64,000 nucleotides of DNA from the NCBI GenBank assembly GCA_965276955.1, contig CBDIBP010000012.1, positions 1 to 64,000 on the forward strand. Direction: 5' to 3'. The notes below the pieces were generated by a model. That model searched no databases and had not been told where the DNA came from. It saw only the letters and a list, made by a program, of their open reading frames with translations. A program made the position numbers and the translations under genes. Shown one piece after another: positions 45,682 through 54,458 of this stretch. Each line of letters begins with the position of its first letter. The first letter of the stretch is position 1. Origin of the DNA: JABDEZ01 sp965276955. GTDB lineage: Bacteria > Bacteroidota > Bacteroidia > Chitinophagales > Chitinophagaceae.

Positions 45682-46854
45682 ATGTCTGACAATAATAGAT
45701 ATAATCTTAGGGGTGTTTCGGCCCAGAAAGAAGATGTACACCGCGCTGTTGCGCAGCTGGATAAAGGACTTTATCCTAATGCATTTTGTAAAATATATCC
45801 TGACCATTGGGGAGGAGATGACGACTGGTGCAACCTGATGCATGCCGATGGCGCGGGTACAAAATCGATACTGGCATACCTGTACTGGAAAGAGACAGGC
45901 GACATGAGTGTGTGGAAGGGGATAGCCATAGACTCTATAGTGATGAACATAGATGATATGCTGTGTGTGGGCGCAACGGGGCCATTTACTTACTCATCGA
46001 CCATAGGGCGAAATAAGATACTGATACCGGGCGATGTGATATCTGAACTAATAAACGGGACACAGGCCTATTTTGACAGGCTGAAAGAATATGGTATAGA
46101 TGTGCACTTTATGGGCGGCGAAACTGCCGATGTAGGCGATGTGGTAAGAACCGTGATAGTAGATGGTACCATGGCCTGCCGTATGCGCCGCGACCAACTG
46201 GTGACCACAGAAAAAATGCAACACGGCGACGTGGTGGTTTCGCTGGCGAGCTATGGACAGGCCACTTATGAGGACGAATATAACAGTGGCATGGGCAGCA
46301 ATGGCCTTACCAGTGCAAGGCATGAGATACTAAACAAGATATACAAAGAGAAGTACCCGGAAAGTATAGACCCTAACCTGCCTGACGAGGTAGTGTATAA
46401 CGGCAAATACCAACTGACCGATGACACGGAAACAGAGCTGAATATAGGTAAGCTGCTTTTATCGCCTACGCGTACCTATGCACCTGTGATACTGGAGGTA
46501 CTGAAACATCACTTTGATAAGATACATGGCATAATACACTGCAGCGGTGGTGGGCAAAGTAAGTGCCTGCACTACCTGCCCGCTAACTACAGGGTGGTGA
46601 AGAACAATTTGCTACCTATCCCACCGCTGTTCCAGCTGATACAAAAGTCGGCAGGGACGGACTGGAAGGAAATGTACCAGGTATTTAACATGGGGCAACG
46701 CCTGGAAATATTCACTGATGTAGCTACAGCTAATGCTATAATAGAGATAGCTGCGAGCTTTAATATAGCTGCACAGATATCGGGCTACGTGGAACTTGCT
46801 GATAAAAAAGAGGTGGTGATACAGAGCGAGCACGGGACATTCACGTATAATTAA
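45682..46854 (+). CDS. purM: Phosphoribosylformylglycinamidine cyclo-ligase (AIR synthetase), Bacteroidota form
   Basis: Catalyses ATP-dependent ring closure to aminoimidazole ribotide in purine synthesis. The 390-residue product carries HADGAGTKSILAYLYWKETGD, GIAIDSIVMNIDDMLCVGA, FMGGETADVGDVV and YGQATYEDEYNSGMGSNGLT, and a C-terminal MGQRLEIFTD block, matching the longer PurM type found in this phylum. ATG 45682 gives the usual MSDNNRYNLRGVS start; ATG 45661 would add seven residues. There are no other purine genes beside it. Confidence 0.9.
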   Translation: MSDNNRYNLRGVSAQKEDVHRAVAQLDKGLYPNAFCKIYPDHWGGDDDWCNLMHADGAGTKSILAYLYWKETGDMSVWKGIAIDSIVMNIDDMLCVGATGPFTYSSTIGRNKILIPGDVISELINGTQAYFDRLKEYGIDVHFMGGETADVGDVVRTVIVDGTMACRMRRDQLVTTEKMQHGDVVVSLASYGQATYEDEYNSGMGSNGLTSARHEILNKIYKEKYPESIDPNLPDEVVYNGKYQLTDDTETELNIGKLLLSPTRTYAPVILEVLKHHFDKIHGIIHCSGGGQSKCLHYLPANYRVVKNNLLPIPPLFQLIQKSAGTDWKEMYQVFNMGQRLEIFTDVATANAIIEIAASFNIAAQISGYVELADKKEVVIQSEHGTFTYN

Positions 46855-46895
46855 AATAGGGTTGAATTTATTGTAGTAATAAATTAAATTGGGGT

Positions 46896-47530
46896 ATGAA
46901 TTATAAACTATATGCCCCAATTTTTACCTTGTTGCTTTTTGCTAAAATGAGCTACGGCCAAAAAAACCAAGACAGGCAGATCATCTACGACCGTAACGTT
47001 GTATACATAACCCCATATATAGCAACAGAAGAAGGAAAGGGTGTAGATATAGGCTACGAACGGTTTTTAGGAAAAAGAGGCCTATTTAGTATCAGCCTAC
47101 CTGTATATGTTGTTTGGAATAAATCTTCGTACCTTTTAGACAGTTTGTCGAATTATGGAAAACAGTCATACACAGTCTCTGATAATTCTCCATATTATTA
47201 CCTATCGCCGGGGTTTAGGTATTATCCTGCCGGATGCAAACATAGTGTAAGGTATGCTATCGGGACCTCTCTTGTAATAGCAAATGGAACAACAATTGCA
47301 AGTGAAGATAACCAATTGACATATGGTTTTGGTGTAACTGAAGGTCAAAGATACAAACGTAGTATATAGGGTTGATGATAACGAATACCCTTGATATTTT
47401 GGCAATGAAACACATAGTAATAAAGATGGAACTTAATGCCGGACTTACTACAAGCAACAGCACGACCGGCACTGAAGAAGGTATGGGGCCATTATATAAT
47501 TTTGCAATGGATATAGGCTATAGATTTTAG
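46896..47530 (+). pseudogene. Outer-membrane beta-barrel protein gene with a frameshift
   Basis: The frame from ATG 46896 encodes a signal peptide and barrel strands (GVDIGYERFLGKRGLFSISLPVYVVW, YYYLSPGFRYYPAG) and then stops early at 47369. Another frame continues with LMITNTLDILAMKHIVIKMELN and ends DIGYRF at 47530. This second part aligns with the C-terminus of the next gene (GVMVVNSLNVNP...RMGYRF). Removing two bases in the TATATA at about 47365 restores 211 codons. The protein is a shorter paralogue of its neighbour, lacking that gene's N-terminal charged region. Confidence 0.75.
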
Positions 47531-47660
47531 TACAATAGCAGGGCACAATAATTATCTACCAATTGAGTTTTAGTGTTCTATAAAATAGTATTTGCATTAC
47601 ATATTCCGGAACATGTAAAGAAATGTGGTACCATATTTGCAGACTTAACTTTTAAAACCT

Positions 47661-48545
47661 ATGCTTATGCGCTTCAAGATCCTGTTTATTTCCACATTAT
47701 TGTTAGTGACATCTTTTACAGCCTGGTGCCAGGACAAGATCTATAAACGTGATGGCAGCACTATGAAAGTAATTGTAAAAGAAGTAGGTACCAAGAATGT
47801 TACCTATAAAAAATACGATAACCCTGATGGACCGTTGTATACTGTGCAAAACTCTGAAATAGAAAAGATAGTGTACCAGAACGGCAGCGAAGATACTTTT
47901 GATATTGCAGATGACGCAGACCGACGCCCATCGTTTGCAGATAGAAGAGAAGAAGCTGCACAAAAAAGGGAAGACGCCAGGGAAAAAGGCAGGCATAAAA
48001 AGAAGATATACTACAAGCCTAATATTATATCAATAGCCCCGCTGCAGATATCGGAAAATGGCGTAGGTTTTGGCCTTAGCTATGAACGCATGCTGGATAA
48101 GAGCGGCATTGTGAGTGTTTACATCCCTACGTACCTGACATTTAACACCAATACTAATAATTATAACTACAACACTGGTAACTATAACACCACTAATAAT
48201 GATCCGACATTTTATGCCGCTCCAGGTATTAAGATATATCCTACAGGCAGCCAAGGCAAGGTAAAGTATTCAGTAGGGCCATCACTTGTAGTGGCTAGTG
48301 GCACGGAAACTTACGGGGACAACAGTTATATCAATAACAATAATAATTTTTACTATGGTGAGCAATTGAGTCACTTTATGATGGGCGTAATGGTTGTAAA
48401 CTCACTGAACGTGAACCCAACACCCAGGCTATATATGGGCCTTGAATTGGGGCTCGGCATGACCTATGTGAACAGAGTGGAGGGGACCACACAGGAAACT
48501 ACAGGACTTGTAGAGTTTTCTTTCCGGATGGGGTACAGGTTTTAA
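47661..48545 (+). CDS. Outer-membrane beta-barrel protein with N-terminal periplasmic segment
   Basis: A 294-residue exported protein. A signal peptide is followed by a small domain (IYKRDGSTMKVIVKEVGTKNVTYKKYD...SEIEKIVYQNG) common in Bacteroidota, then a Lys/Arg/Glu-rich segment (RREEAAQKREDAREKGRHKKK) and a C-terminal barrel with a repetitive Asn/Tyr/Thr loop (YNYNTGNYNTTNND), ending RMGYRF with the terminal Phe expected for barrel assembly. The function is unknown. The preceding gene is a paralogue of the barrel part. Confidence 0.78.
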   Translation: MLMRFKILFISTLLLVTSFTAWCQDKIYKRDGSTMKVIVKEVGTKNVTYKKYDNPDGPLYTVQNSEIEKIVYQNGSEDTFDIADDADRRPSFADRREEAAQKREDAREKGRHKKKIYYKPNIISIAPLQISENGVGFGLSYERMLDKSGIVSVYIPTYLTFNTNTNNYNYNTGNYNTTNNDPTFYAAPGIKIYPTGSQGKVKYSVGPSLVVASGTETYGDNSYINNNNNFYYGEQLSHFMMGVMVVNSLNVNPTPRLYMGLELGLGMTYVNRVEGTTQETTGLVEFSFRMGYRF

Positions 48546-48565
48546 TGAACAGATAATAAGATGTG

Positions 48566-48621
48566 ATGATCATAAACAAGAACGATCCGGCTACTGCCGG
48601 ACCGTTCTTGTTTATGATCAT
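48566..48621. terminator. Unusually long hairpin between convergent genes
   Basis: A 26-bp arm (48566-48591) pairs with 48596-48621 with a single mismatch and a TACT loop, then TTTT on the plus strand. It lies between stops at 48545 and 48630 and can terminate both. The stem is about twice the length of other terminators in the window. Confidence 0.85.
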
Positions 48622-48629
48622 TTTAAGTA

Positions 48630-49196
48630 TTAGTTCAGCGGATTGGCTACCATGTGGAACGTAAATGTAGAATTTACAGATAGGTTCTTTGGTGGCGGGT
48701 TATTAAAATGCGCTGTGAAGTATACATTCATAGTATCGAGCAAGAAGTAGCTTTTAAGGCTGGAGTCAACAGGTACATCCAGGTTAAGTGTGTTCTGGCC
48801 TTTAGGGATGCCTCTTTTAGTAGCCAGTAATATTGTAGGCAGATTATTGCCGCCCAGGTAAACGCTTATGGAATCGAGGAAGTCGAAATAACCGCCAGAT
48901 GGGTTAATGATCTGCAAGGTGGCAGACTTCATAGATATGGACGTAATATCTTTTGAAGTGGTATTGTTGTTCGATATGTACTGGGACGACTGGGTAGGTA
49001 CTGGTGTAACGGGGGTTGTAACGGTAATGCCGCCGGTAGGGAATTTTATTGCTCCAGTGGTATCAGGTACCGCAGGAAGTGTTACAGTTTGGGAGTAGGG
49101 TATATCAACATTGATAGTGGTAAGGCTTTTTAGTTTTGCGCAGCCAACAGCAAGTACCAATCCCGCGAACCCGAGAATACAAAGTGTTCTTTTCAT
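48630..49196 (-). CDS. Lipoprotein of unknown function
   Basis: A 188-residue lipoprotein (lipobox VLAVGC, Cys19). The mature part is a beta-rich region with low charge, containing SLTTINVDIPYSQTVTLP and a long strand-like C-terminus (TMNVYFTAHFNNPPPKNLSV...TFHMVANPLN). No family recognised. It is divergent from mtaB. Confidence 0.75.
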   Translation of the reverse strand: MKRTLCILGFAGLVLAVGCAKLKSLTTINVDIPYSQTVTLPAVPDTTGAIKFPTGGITVTTPVTPVPTQSSQYISNNNTTSKDITSISMKSATLQIINPSGGYFDFLDSISVYLGGNNLPTILLATKRGIPKGQNTLNLDVPVDSSLKSYFLLDTMNVYFTAHFNNPPPKNLSVNSTFTFHMVANPLN

Positions 49197-49274
49197 TACT
49201 ATATTATTGTTTGTTCAAAAATACGATATAAATATGTTTATGTATGTGCAGTTATAATTAATTTCGCCATTCTT

Positions 49275-50552
49275 ATGTCGTTTTCTAAAACAGTAGCTTT
49301 TCATACCCTGGGGTGTAAACTCAACTTTTCGGAGACCTCGGCGCTGAGCCGAAGCCTGGAAGCAGATGGGTTCGTGAAGAAAGAATTTGAAGAGGATGCG
49401 GATGTGTATGTGATCAATACCTGCTCTGTGACCGATAATGCTGATAAGGAGTGCCGAATGCTGGTGCGCCGCATACAGCGCCGAGCCCCTGAGGCCATGG
49501 TGGTGATAACCGGGTGCTATGCACAGCTGAAACCCAAAGAGATAGCTGAGATAGAAGGCGTGGACCTGGTGCTGGGCGCTGCTGAGAAATTTAACCTGAC
49601 CACCCACCTGAAAGACCTTACCAAAAGCAACACGGCAACTATACACTCCTGCGAGATAGGCGATGTGGAAGGATTCCACAGCTCGTACTCCATAGCCGAC
49701 CGTACCCGTACCTTTTTGAAAGTGCAGGATGGGTGCGACTATAACTGTGCTTTCTGCACCATACCGCTGGCCCGTGGCCATAGCCGCAGCGATAGCATGA
49801 CAGGCGTGCTGAACAACGTAAAAGAACTGGCGGCAGCTGGTACTAAAGAAATAGTGCTTACGGGCATAAATCTTGGCGACTTTGGCAAGGGTAACAATGG
49901 GGGCAAGGAGAAGGAAACCAGCTTTTACGACCTTGTGCAGGCGCTGGATGAGGTGGAGGGGATAGAACGTTTCCGCATATCTTCTATAGAACCCAACCTG
50001 CTTACGAATGAGATCATTGAGTTTGTGGCACGATCGAAGAGATTTATGCCGCATTTTCACATACCACTGCAGAGCGGGAGTAATGATATACTGGGGCTGA
50101 TGCGCCGCCGCTACCGCCGGGAGCTATATGCGGATAGGATGGCTTATATAAAAGAACTGATGCCGCACTGCTGCATAGGTGCCGATGTGATAGTAGGCTT
50201 CCCTACAGAGAGTGATAGCCACTTTAAAGAAACATTCGACTTTTTGCATGAGCTGGAGGTGAGCTACCTACATGTATTCACCTATAGCGAGCGCGATGAT
50301 ACGCTGGCCATAGGCATGAAACCTGTAGTGCCCATGCACGTGCGCCACGAGCGCAACAAGGCGCTGCGCAACCTGAGCTACCAGAAACTACAATACTTTA
50401 AAGAGCAGTATATAGGCAGCACGCGCAAGGTGCTCTTTGAGCGGATGAATGATAATGGAGTATCAGAAGGGTATACGGACAACTATATAAAGGTGCAGGC
50501 AATGGGCAAGCCGGAACTGTATAATACCATTGTGGACTGGGTGATCGCGTAG
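49275..50552 (+). CDS. mtaB: tRNA t6A37 methylthiotransferase MtaB
   Basis: A radical-SAM enzyme adding a methylthio group to t6A at position 37 of ANN-decoding tRNAs. The 425-residue protein has the N-terminal MTTase domain with three cysteines (TLGCKLNFSE, INTCSVTDNAD, VITGCYAQLKP), the radical-SAM motif DGCDYNCAFCTIP (CxxxCxxC) and a short C-terminal TRAM-like region. The TLGCKLN start separates MtaB from MiaB and RimO. A tRNA-Lys gene, a class of substrate for this enzyme, begins 74 bases after its stop. Confidence 0.93.
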   Translation: MSFSKTVAFHTLGCKLNFSETSALSRSLEADGFVKKEFEEDADVYVINTCSVTDNADKECRMLVRRIQRRAPEAMVVITGCYAQLKPKEIAEIEGVDLVLGAAEKFNLTTHLKDLTKSNTATIHSCEIGDVEGFHSSYSIADRTRTFLKVQDGCDYNCAFCTIPLARGHSRSDSMTGVLNNVKELAAAGTKEIVLTGINLGDFGKGNNGGKEKETSFYDLVQALDEVEGIERFRISSIEPNLLTNEIIEFVARSKRFMPHFHIPLQSGSNDILGLMRRRYRRELYADRMAYIKELMPHCCIGADVIVGFPTESDSHFKETFDFLHELEVSYLHVFTYSERDDTLAIGMKPVVPMHVRHERNKALRNLSYQKLQYFKEQYIGSTRKVLFERMNDNGVSEGYTDNYIKVQAMGKPELYNTIVDWVIA

Positions 50553-50600
50553 TTGTAAAAATGTTTCTCTATTTTTATTTCGAAATTGTGCAGGAAATAT

Positions 50601-50608
50601 TATCTTTG
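50601..50608 (+). promoter_or_regulatory. -7 promoter element of tRNA-Lys
   Basis: TATCTTTG matches TAnnTTTG and lies 17 bases before the tRNA 5' end. A TTG at 50586-50588 is upstream at shorter than usual spacing. Confidence 0.5.
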
Positions 50609-50625
50609 CCGTCCAATAAAAAAAT

Positions 50626-50699
50626 GAATCCGTAGCTCAGTTGGTTAGAGCAGCTGACTCTTAATCAGCGGGTCCAGGGTTCGAGTCCCCGCGGGTTCA
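50626..50699 (+). tRNA. tRNA-Lys (anticodon CTT)
   Basis: A 74-base cloverleaf without encoded CCA. Acceptor GAATCCG (50626-50632) pairs with CGGGTTC (50692-50698), discriminator A at 50699. The anticodon stem GCTGA/TCAGC encloses the loop CTCTTAA with anticodon CTT. The T stem CAGGG/CCCCG has one A-C mismatch (50676 against 50690). The mismatched base lies within the 18-bp direct repeat at the 3' end, so the mismatch could come from integration replacing the end of the gene. Confidence 0.93.
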
Positions 50700-50705
50700 C
50701 AGAAT
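50688..50705 (+). repeat. Putative left attachment site (direct repeat at the tRNA-Lys 3' end)
   Basis: CCCGCGGGTTCACAGAAT starts in the T stem of tRNA-Lys and runs six bases past its end. The identical 18 bases recur in the same orientation at 58912-58929. This geometry is what tyrosine recombinase integration into a tRNA gene leaves. Confidence 0.6.
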
Positions 50706-50709
50706 AGTA

Positions 50710-50744
50710 AAGGGTTTCAGACGATACGTTTGAAACCCTTTTTT
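50710..50744 (+). terminator. Terminator of tRNA-Lys
   Basis: AAGGGTTTCA (50710-50719) pairs perfectly with TGAAACCCTT (50731-50740), followed by T residues. It lies 10 bases after the tRNA. Confidence 0.88.
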
Positions 50745-51106
50745 CATTTGCACAGGATTTGCACAAGATCAATAATTTTAGAAGCTTGGGTTTAATTTCA
50801 AATAACCGCCACTGATATGTTCCAGCTGTAGCATTGGCTTTTCTGCTTTCCGTCGCCCATCCATATCGTAATGACCTGATTGTTTGCGTTGATTGTATGA
50901 TAACCATGGTTCTTACAAGCCGCCACAAAGTGTTTCAGATATTTTAGTTTGAAACGATTTTCATTTGCGTATAAAATCTTTTGGTTGAAGGTCAAGAATA
51001 GACTTAATTCCGACCAGACTTTTTAGCGTATTCCCTTAAATTTAAATCACCAGGCAGCTTATCGTTATTTAAAAAATATAAAATCTAAACAGTAGCATCT
51101 ACAGAT
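50745..51106. other. Intergenic region inside the putative island edge
   Basis: About 360 bases with no convincing gene. A 65-residue minus-strand frame (50798-50995, starting MTFNQKILYANENRF) is the longest but has no recognisable motif. If an integrase once lay here, nothing identifiable remains. Confidence 0.4.
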
Positions 51107-51162
51107 AAGACTCAAAATCTGGTTATCGTAGGTAGTGAAGGTTCGATTCCCGTTCTGGGCCA
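51107..51162 (+). pseudogene. 3' fragment of a tRNA-Leu (CAA) gene
   Basis: The sequence contains the anticodon loop CTCAAAA flanked by AGA/TCT, a long variable-arm region (51121-51137), a T loop TTCGATT with partial stem, and an acceptor 3' strand CTGGGCC. The 5' third (acceptor 5' strand and D arm) is absent; upstream bases do not pair. It is followed 11 bases later by a hairpin terminator. It looks like the 3' end of a tRNA-Leu gene left by recombination. Confidence 0.6.
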
Positions 51163-51173
51163 TTGAAATCAAG

Positions 51174-51204
51174 CAGTTATGAATTCAACTTCATAACTGT
51201 TTTT
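51174..51204 (+). terminator. Terminator behind the tRNA-Leu fragment
   Basis: A perfect 10-bp stem CAGTTATGAA (51174-51183) / TTCATAACTG (51190-51199) is followed by five T residues. Confidence 0.85.
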
Positions 51205-51414
51205 CTTGGTACAACATTTATCAAAAAGCTTCTTTACTAAGAGAATTTACATTTTGGTTAACCCATCTGGATTTTTCGAACCGGTTTGTAGAGGATCTGA
51301 AGAAAATTACGGTTTAGTGGGGTAATGTACTTTTTATCACATGTACTACCTATTTCGGAACCTTAAATTTCCGGCCTTTGTCTGTAAAATGTTCAATAAT
51401 AGCAAGCTGATTTA

Positions 51415-52686
51415 TTAAAAGACCTCTCCTAAATTCAGGAATACTCCTCTCGATCCATCTGTGCCAAAAGCGTAATCGAAAACCACATTCGTTTTAGAAA
51501 ATTTGTTGAACTTGATTCTTATCCCAGCACCATATGCCGCATATACCCGAGCAAATTGACCATCGGTTTCGGAAAACGATTCTGTATTTGCGAATATCAC
51601 TCCCCCCAGCAGTCCGTTCTTCAGTATTCCGTAACGGTATTCGCTTTCCGCATATAGCATGTTCTTACTTCTGAAGCGTCCTTGCGCAAAACCCCTGCCT
51701 GTATTAGAATACGGGTCGCCGCCTATATTGGGCAGCAGTATATAGGGTGGTGACCCAGCTATGGTTAACCATTCATAAGTCCAGAATGCAAGCTGTTGAT
51801 TTGAATGCGTGGAGAATGGAACATACTTTCTCAAATCTACTATCAATGACTGCCAATCTTGGTCACTACCTAAAAAACGCAGGTTGTTCCGGTAGGTAAT
51901 GTTGATGAAATTATCCCCAGATGGGTTTATTGAATTGCGCCTGGTATCATAAAGAAAACTCAAAGTAGCACCCGATGCTATTGCGCTTGTACCCTTCTGA
52001 TTATTTTGTACATTATATCGCTCAAAGTCGGTCACGCCTGTCGGTGGGGCTACTTCTTTTCCATTCAGCAGACAATCAAAATTGTACCCTACGCCAATGT
52101 ACATATCTGCACCAATAACCCGGTATACTGAAGAATACAAGCGGATGTTGGTGAAATTGATGATATAACCCTTATCCAGTGGGGCATAACCACCCAGCCC
52201 GTAGGTCTCTTGCGGATAAATGAGGTAACGCCAGTCTGTTTGCAAATTATACTTGTTCTTCCGGGTCCACACGCTAATAACTACGGGAATGAACAATTGA
52301 CTGTTCTGTGTGTAGATGAGCGTAGCCAGGATGCTGCTTTGGTTGGCATCCTGGTCACTGGATACATAAAAGCCGCCCAGGTAAGAGAGTTCGCCCTCAA
52401 AATGGGTTTCAATACTATAACCAAACCCCGGCAATAATGATGAATGTAATTTACCGCCTTCAATACGCACGGTGTCCTTGCTCCTGTCTGGATGTGTATT
52501 GAGTATTCCATTCCCAATATCTACCAGATCAATTTCATCGTCCTCGTTAAATATCGGGATCCGATGCGTGTGGCTCCTTGTACTATCAGGCTTGGTAAGG
52601 TGTTCTGCATCCTGTCCGTAAACTGCGGTCACGCAGCAAACAACAATAAAAACAGACACTATTTGCACTTTTTTGTATACATCCAT
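51415..52686 (-). CDS. Outer-membrane protein with BamA/TamA-like surface-antigen barrel
   Basis: A 423-residue exported protein (signal peptide near VFIVVCCVTAVYGQ). After a hydrophilic segment, the rest forms barrel strands including PGFGYSIETHFEGELSYLGGFYV, SFLYDTRRNSINPSGDNFINITYRNN (a DTR...P.G motif frequent in Omp85 barrels), and a GG-x-x-YSNTGRGFAQGRF segment resembling the RG-x-x-RG loop of that family. It ends in GEVF. There are no POTRA repeats, so it belongs to the short surface-antigen type of unknown function. It is the last gene of the minus-strand run and the nearest to the tRNA fragment. Confidence 0.75.
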   Translation of the reverse strand: MDVYKKVQIVSVFIVVCCVTAVYGQDAEHLTKPDSTRSHTHRIPIFNEDDEIDLVDIGNGILNTHPDRSKDTVRIEGGKLHSSLLPGFGYSIETHFEGELSYLGGFYVSSDQDANQSSILATLIYTQNSQLFIPVVISVWTRKNKYNLQTDWRYLIYPQETYGLGGYAPLDKGYIINFTNIRLYSSVYRVIGADMYIGVGYNFDCLLNGKEVAPPTGVTDFERYNVQNNQKGTSAIASGATLSFLYDTRRNSINPSGDNFINITYRNNLRFLGSDQDWQSLIVDLRKYVPFSTHSNQQLAFWTYEWLTIAGSPPYILLPNIGGDPYSNTGRGFAQGRFRSKNMLYAESEYRYGILKNGLLGGVIFANTESFSETDGQFARVYAAYGAGIRIKFNKFSKTNVVFDYAFGTDGSRGVFLNLGEVF

Positions 52687-52763
52687 CTTTATGGGTGACT
52701 AAAAAGATTCCTTTACCACCTGGGAACAGGTAATTCATGGGTATTAAAAATATTAATAGCTAT

Positions 52764-53057
52764 CTATTTTACAGCCAGCAGGTCCACCATCTCTATTACG
52801 GGGTCTGTAGCCAACAGTTCCGGTGCATTTGCCATCAGGGCCTTAGCAATATCACCACCAAGGTGTGCCTGCCTGCCGCTCTCTTCTTCAAAAGTGTCGA
52901 AGATGCCAAATGTAGAAGGGCCCATTTGCAGTGCATACCAGCTCACGGTATCTGTTTCCTGCTGTGCCAGTGGCAATGCACTTTTAATAAATGCTGCAAC
53001 CTCTGCTTCTTTTCCCGGCTTGGCTTCCAGCCTAACGAGCAATGCAAATTTTACCAT
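52764..53057 (-). CDS. Putative quinol monooxygenase (ABM domain)
   Basis: A 97-residue protein with the antibiotic biosynthesis monooxygenase ferredoxin-like fold: FALLVRLEAKPGKEAEVAAFI at the start, an internal SWYALQMGPSTFGIFDTFEEE strand-helix, and AHLGGDIAKALM near the end. Family members oxidise quinols or related aromatics without cofactors and act as dimers. It lies 64 bases after the alpha/beta hydrolase gene in the same direction. Confidence 0.85.
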   Translation of the reverse strand: MVKFALLVRLEAKPGKEAEVAAFIKSALPLAQQETDTVSWYALQMGPSTFGIFDTFEEESGRQAHLGGDIAKALMANAPELLATDPVIEMVDLLAVK

Positions 53058-53121
53058 GGAGTTCTAATTTTTTATTAAGGTGAAAAATCTATACTACTAT
53101 GCTTCAGTGGGCTTTCTTGTA

Positions 53122-53979
53122 TTAATTGGATAAGCTCATCAGCGCTTCCTTTACTTGCGTGTACCTGGTCCAAGGTATAAAATGGTTGGCACTATCCAGG
53201 CTGATGAGTTGTACCGATGGCGCATGTACCATTTGTTTTTTTGCATAAAAAGCATTGCCCGGGGGTACCAGCGGGTCAACCATGCCTTGCATTATAAGAA
53301 CAGGGCAAGTGATACTATTCAGGTCTGCAGGCATCGTGAGCACATCTTTTTTAAATGCCCACAACTCGATGTTACTGGGCCTGAACGCGCCTGGCAGCAA
53401 TAAACAAAATGGGTATATTTTCAGCGCCGGCCGCCATAGTTCTCTCTTTTCCTCGTTAGGGTCTACACTTGCTGCCAGCAATACTATACCTGATATATAT
53501 CGCGGGTATTGCGCCGCAAGCTTTACTGTAAGCGGGCCGCCTAAGGAGTGGCCTACAACGTAAAAGTTTCGCCCGTTTTGCAGTCGGCCTATCAATGGTC
53601 CCACCAGGCATGCTTGTTCTGATATACTGATGGCATTTCCATAATCACTATTACCAAATCCAGGTCGGTCTATACTGATAAGCCTGAAACGCAGCCTGAG
53701 GTCTTTATCCTTCAAGTAGTTTTTAAATGCTATCCAGCTTCCGGGAGAGCCATGTATAAAAAACAACGTAGGCTTGTCAGCAGCTCCGGTTTCGGCGTAA
53801 TGGATGTGATGGCCGCCCACGGTTTCCGTCTTCAACTGTATAGCTATTCTATCCTTTTCAAACTCCTCCATAGCCTGCTTGTCGCTCATCATGAACTTCA
53901 CACAGCTTTGTGCAAACAACAGCCACACGGCAAGCATGCACACAAAAACCACTGACGACCGCTTCAAAACTTTTTTCAT
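53122..53979 (-). CDS. Alpha/beta hydrolase, membrane-anchored or exported
   Basis: A 285-residue hydrolase with an N-terminal hydrophobic segment (SSVVFVCMLAVWLLFAQSC, possibly a lipobox). Oxyanion motif FFIHGSPGS, nucleophile motif VVGHSLGGPL, an acidic residue in MVDPLVPPGN and a final His in SANHFIPWT complete the triad. The substrate is unknown. It is 15 bases after the DoxX gene. Confidence 0.87.
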   Translation of the reverse strand: MKKVLKRSSVVFVCMLAVWLLFAQSCVKFMMSDKQAMEEFEKDRIAIQLKTETVGGHHIHYAETGAADKPTLFFIHGSPGSWIAFKNYLKDKDLRLRFRLISIDRPGFGNSDYGNAISISEQACLVGPLIGRLQNGRNFYVVGHSLGGPLTVKLAAQYPRYISGIVLLAASVDPNEEKRELWRPALKIYPFCLLLPGAFRPSNIELWAFKKDVLTMPADLNSITCPVLIMQGMVDPLVPPGNAFYAKKQMVHAPSVQLISLDSANHFIPWTRYTQVKEALMSLSN

Positions 53980-53994
53980 AATGTGGACTTTACA

Positions 53995-54405
53995 CTAGTT
54001 GCCCGCCATAGGCAATGGCTTGCGTTGCAGTAAGCCCAGCACCTGGTTCCTGTAAACCATAAGCAGGATGAAACAGCTTACCCACACAGCAATGCCCATG
54101 AAGAAAAGCTGGCCATGGTCGCCCTGCACATCTATACCCAAAACAGTGATGTGAAAAAATATGGCGCCAGACATGGTACCCAGGGCCAGCAGTGCGCCCC
54201 ATGCCGTAGTGCGCGGGATGAGGATCAGTATGGAAGCAATAAGCTCCACAATGCCCGACCCTATGCGCCCGTATGGCTCCATACCCACCTTGGTAAAGAT
54301 GTAAATACTTTCCGGCAAACCAAGAAATTTAAACCGCAGTGTCTGCAGCAAAATATAGGCAGCTACAAGGCGCAATACCCAAAGTCCAATTATTTTGATC
54401 TTCAT
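53995..54405 (-). CDS. DoxX-family membrane protein
   Basis: A 136-residue protein with four hydrophobic helices: VLRLVAAYILLQTLRFKFLG, SGIVELIASILILIP, GALLALGTMSGAIFFH and FMGIAVWVSCFILLMVYR. The arrangement fits the DoxX/DoxD-like family, linked in other bacteria to sulfur or thiol redox. It follows the Crp/Fnr gene by 53 bases. Confidence 0.82.
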   Translation of the reverse strand: MKIKIIGLWVLRLVAAYILLQTLRFKFLGLPESIYIFTKVGMEPYGRIGSGIVELIASILILIPRTTAWGALLALGTMSGAIFFHITVLGIDVQGDHGQLFFMGIAVWVSCFILLMVYRNQVLGLLQRKPLPMAGN

Positions 54406-54458
54406 AAAAAACCACGTTGAACTACAATCTAAATAGATGCAAAACCAAAGATCGTCGC

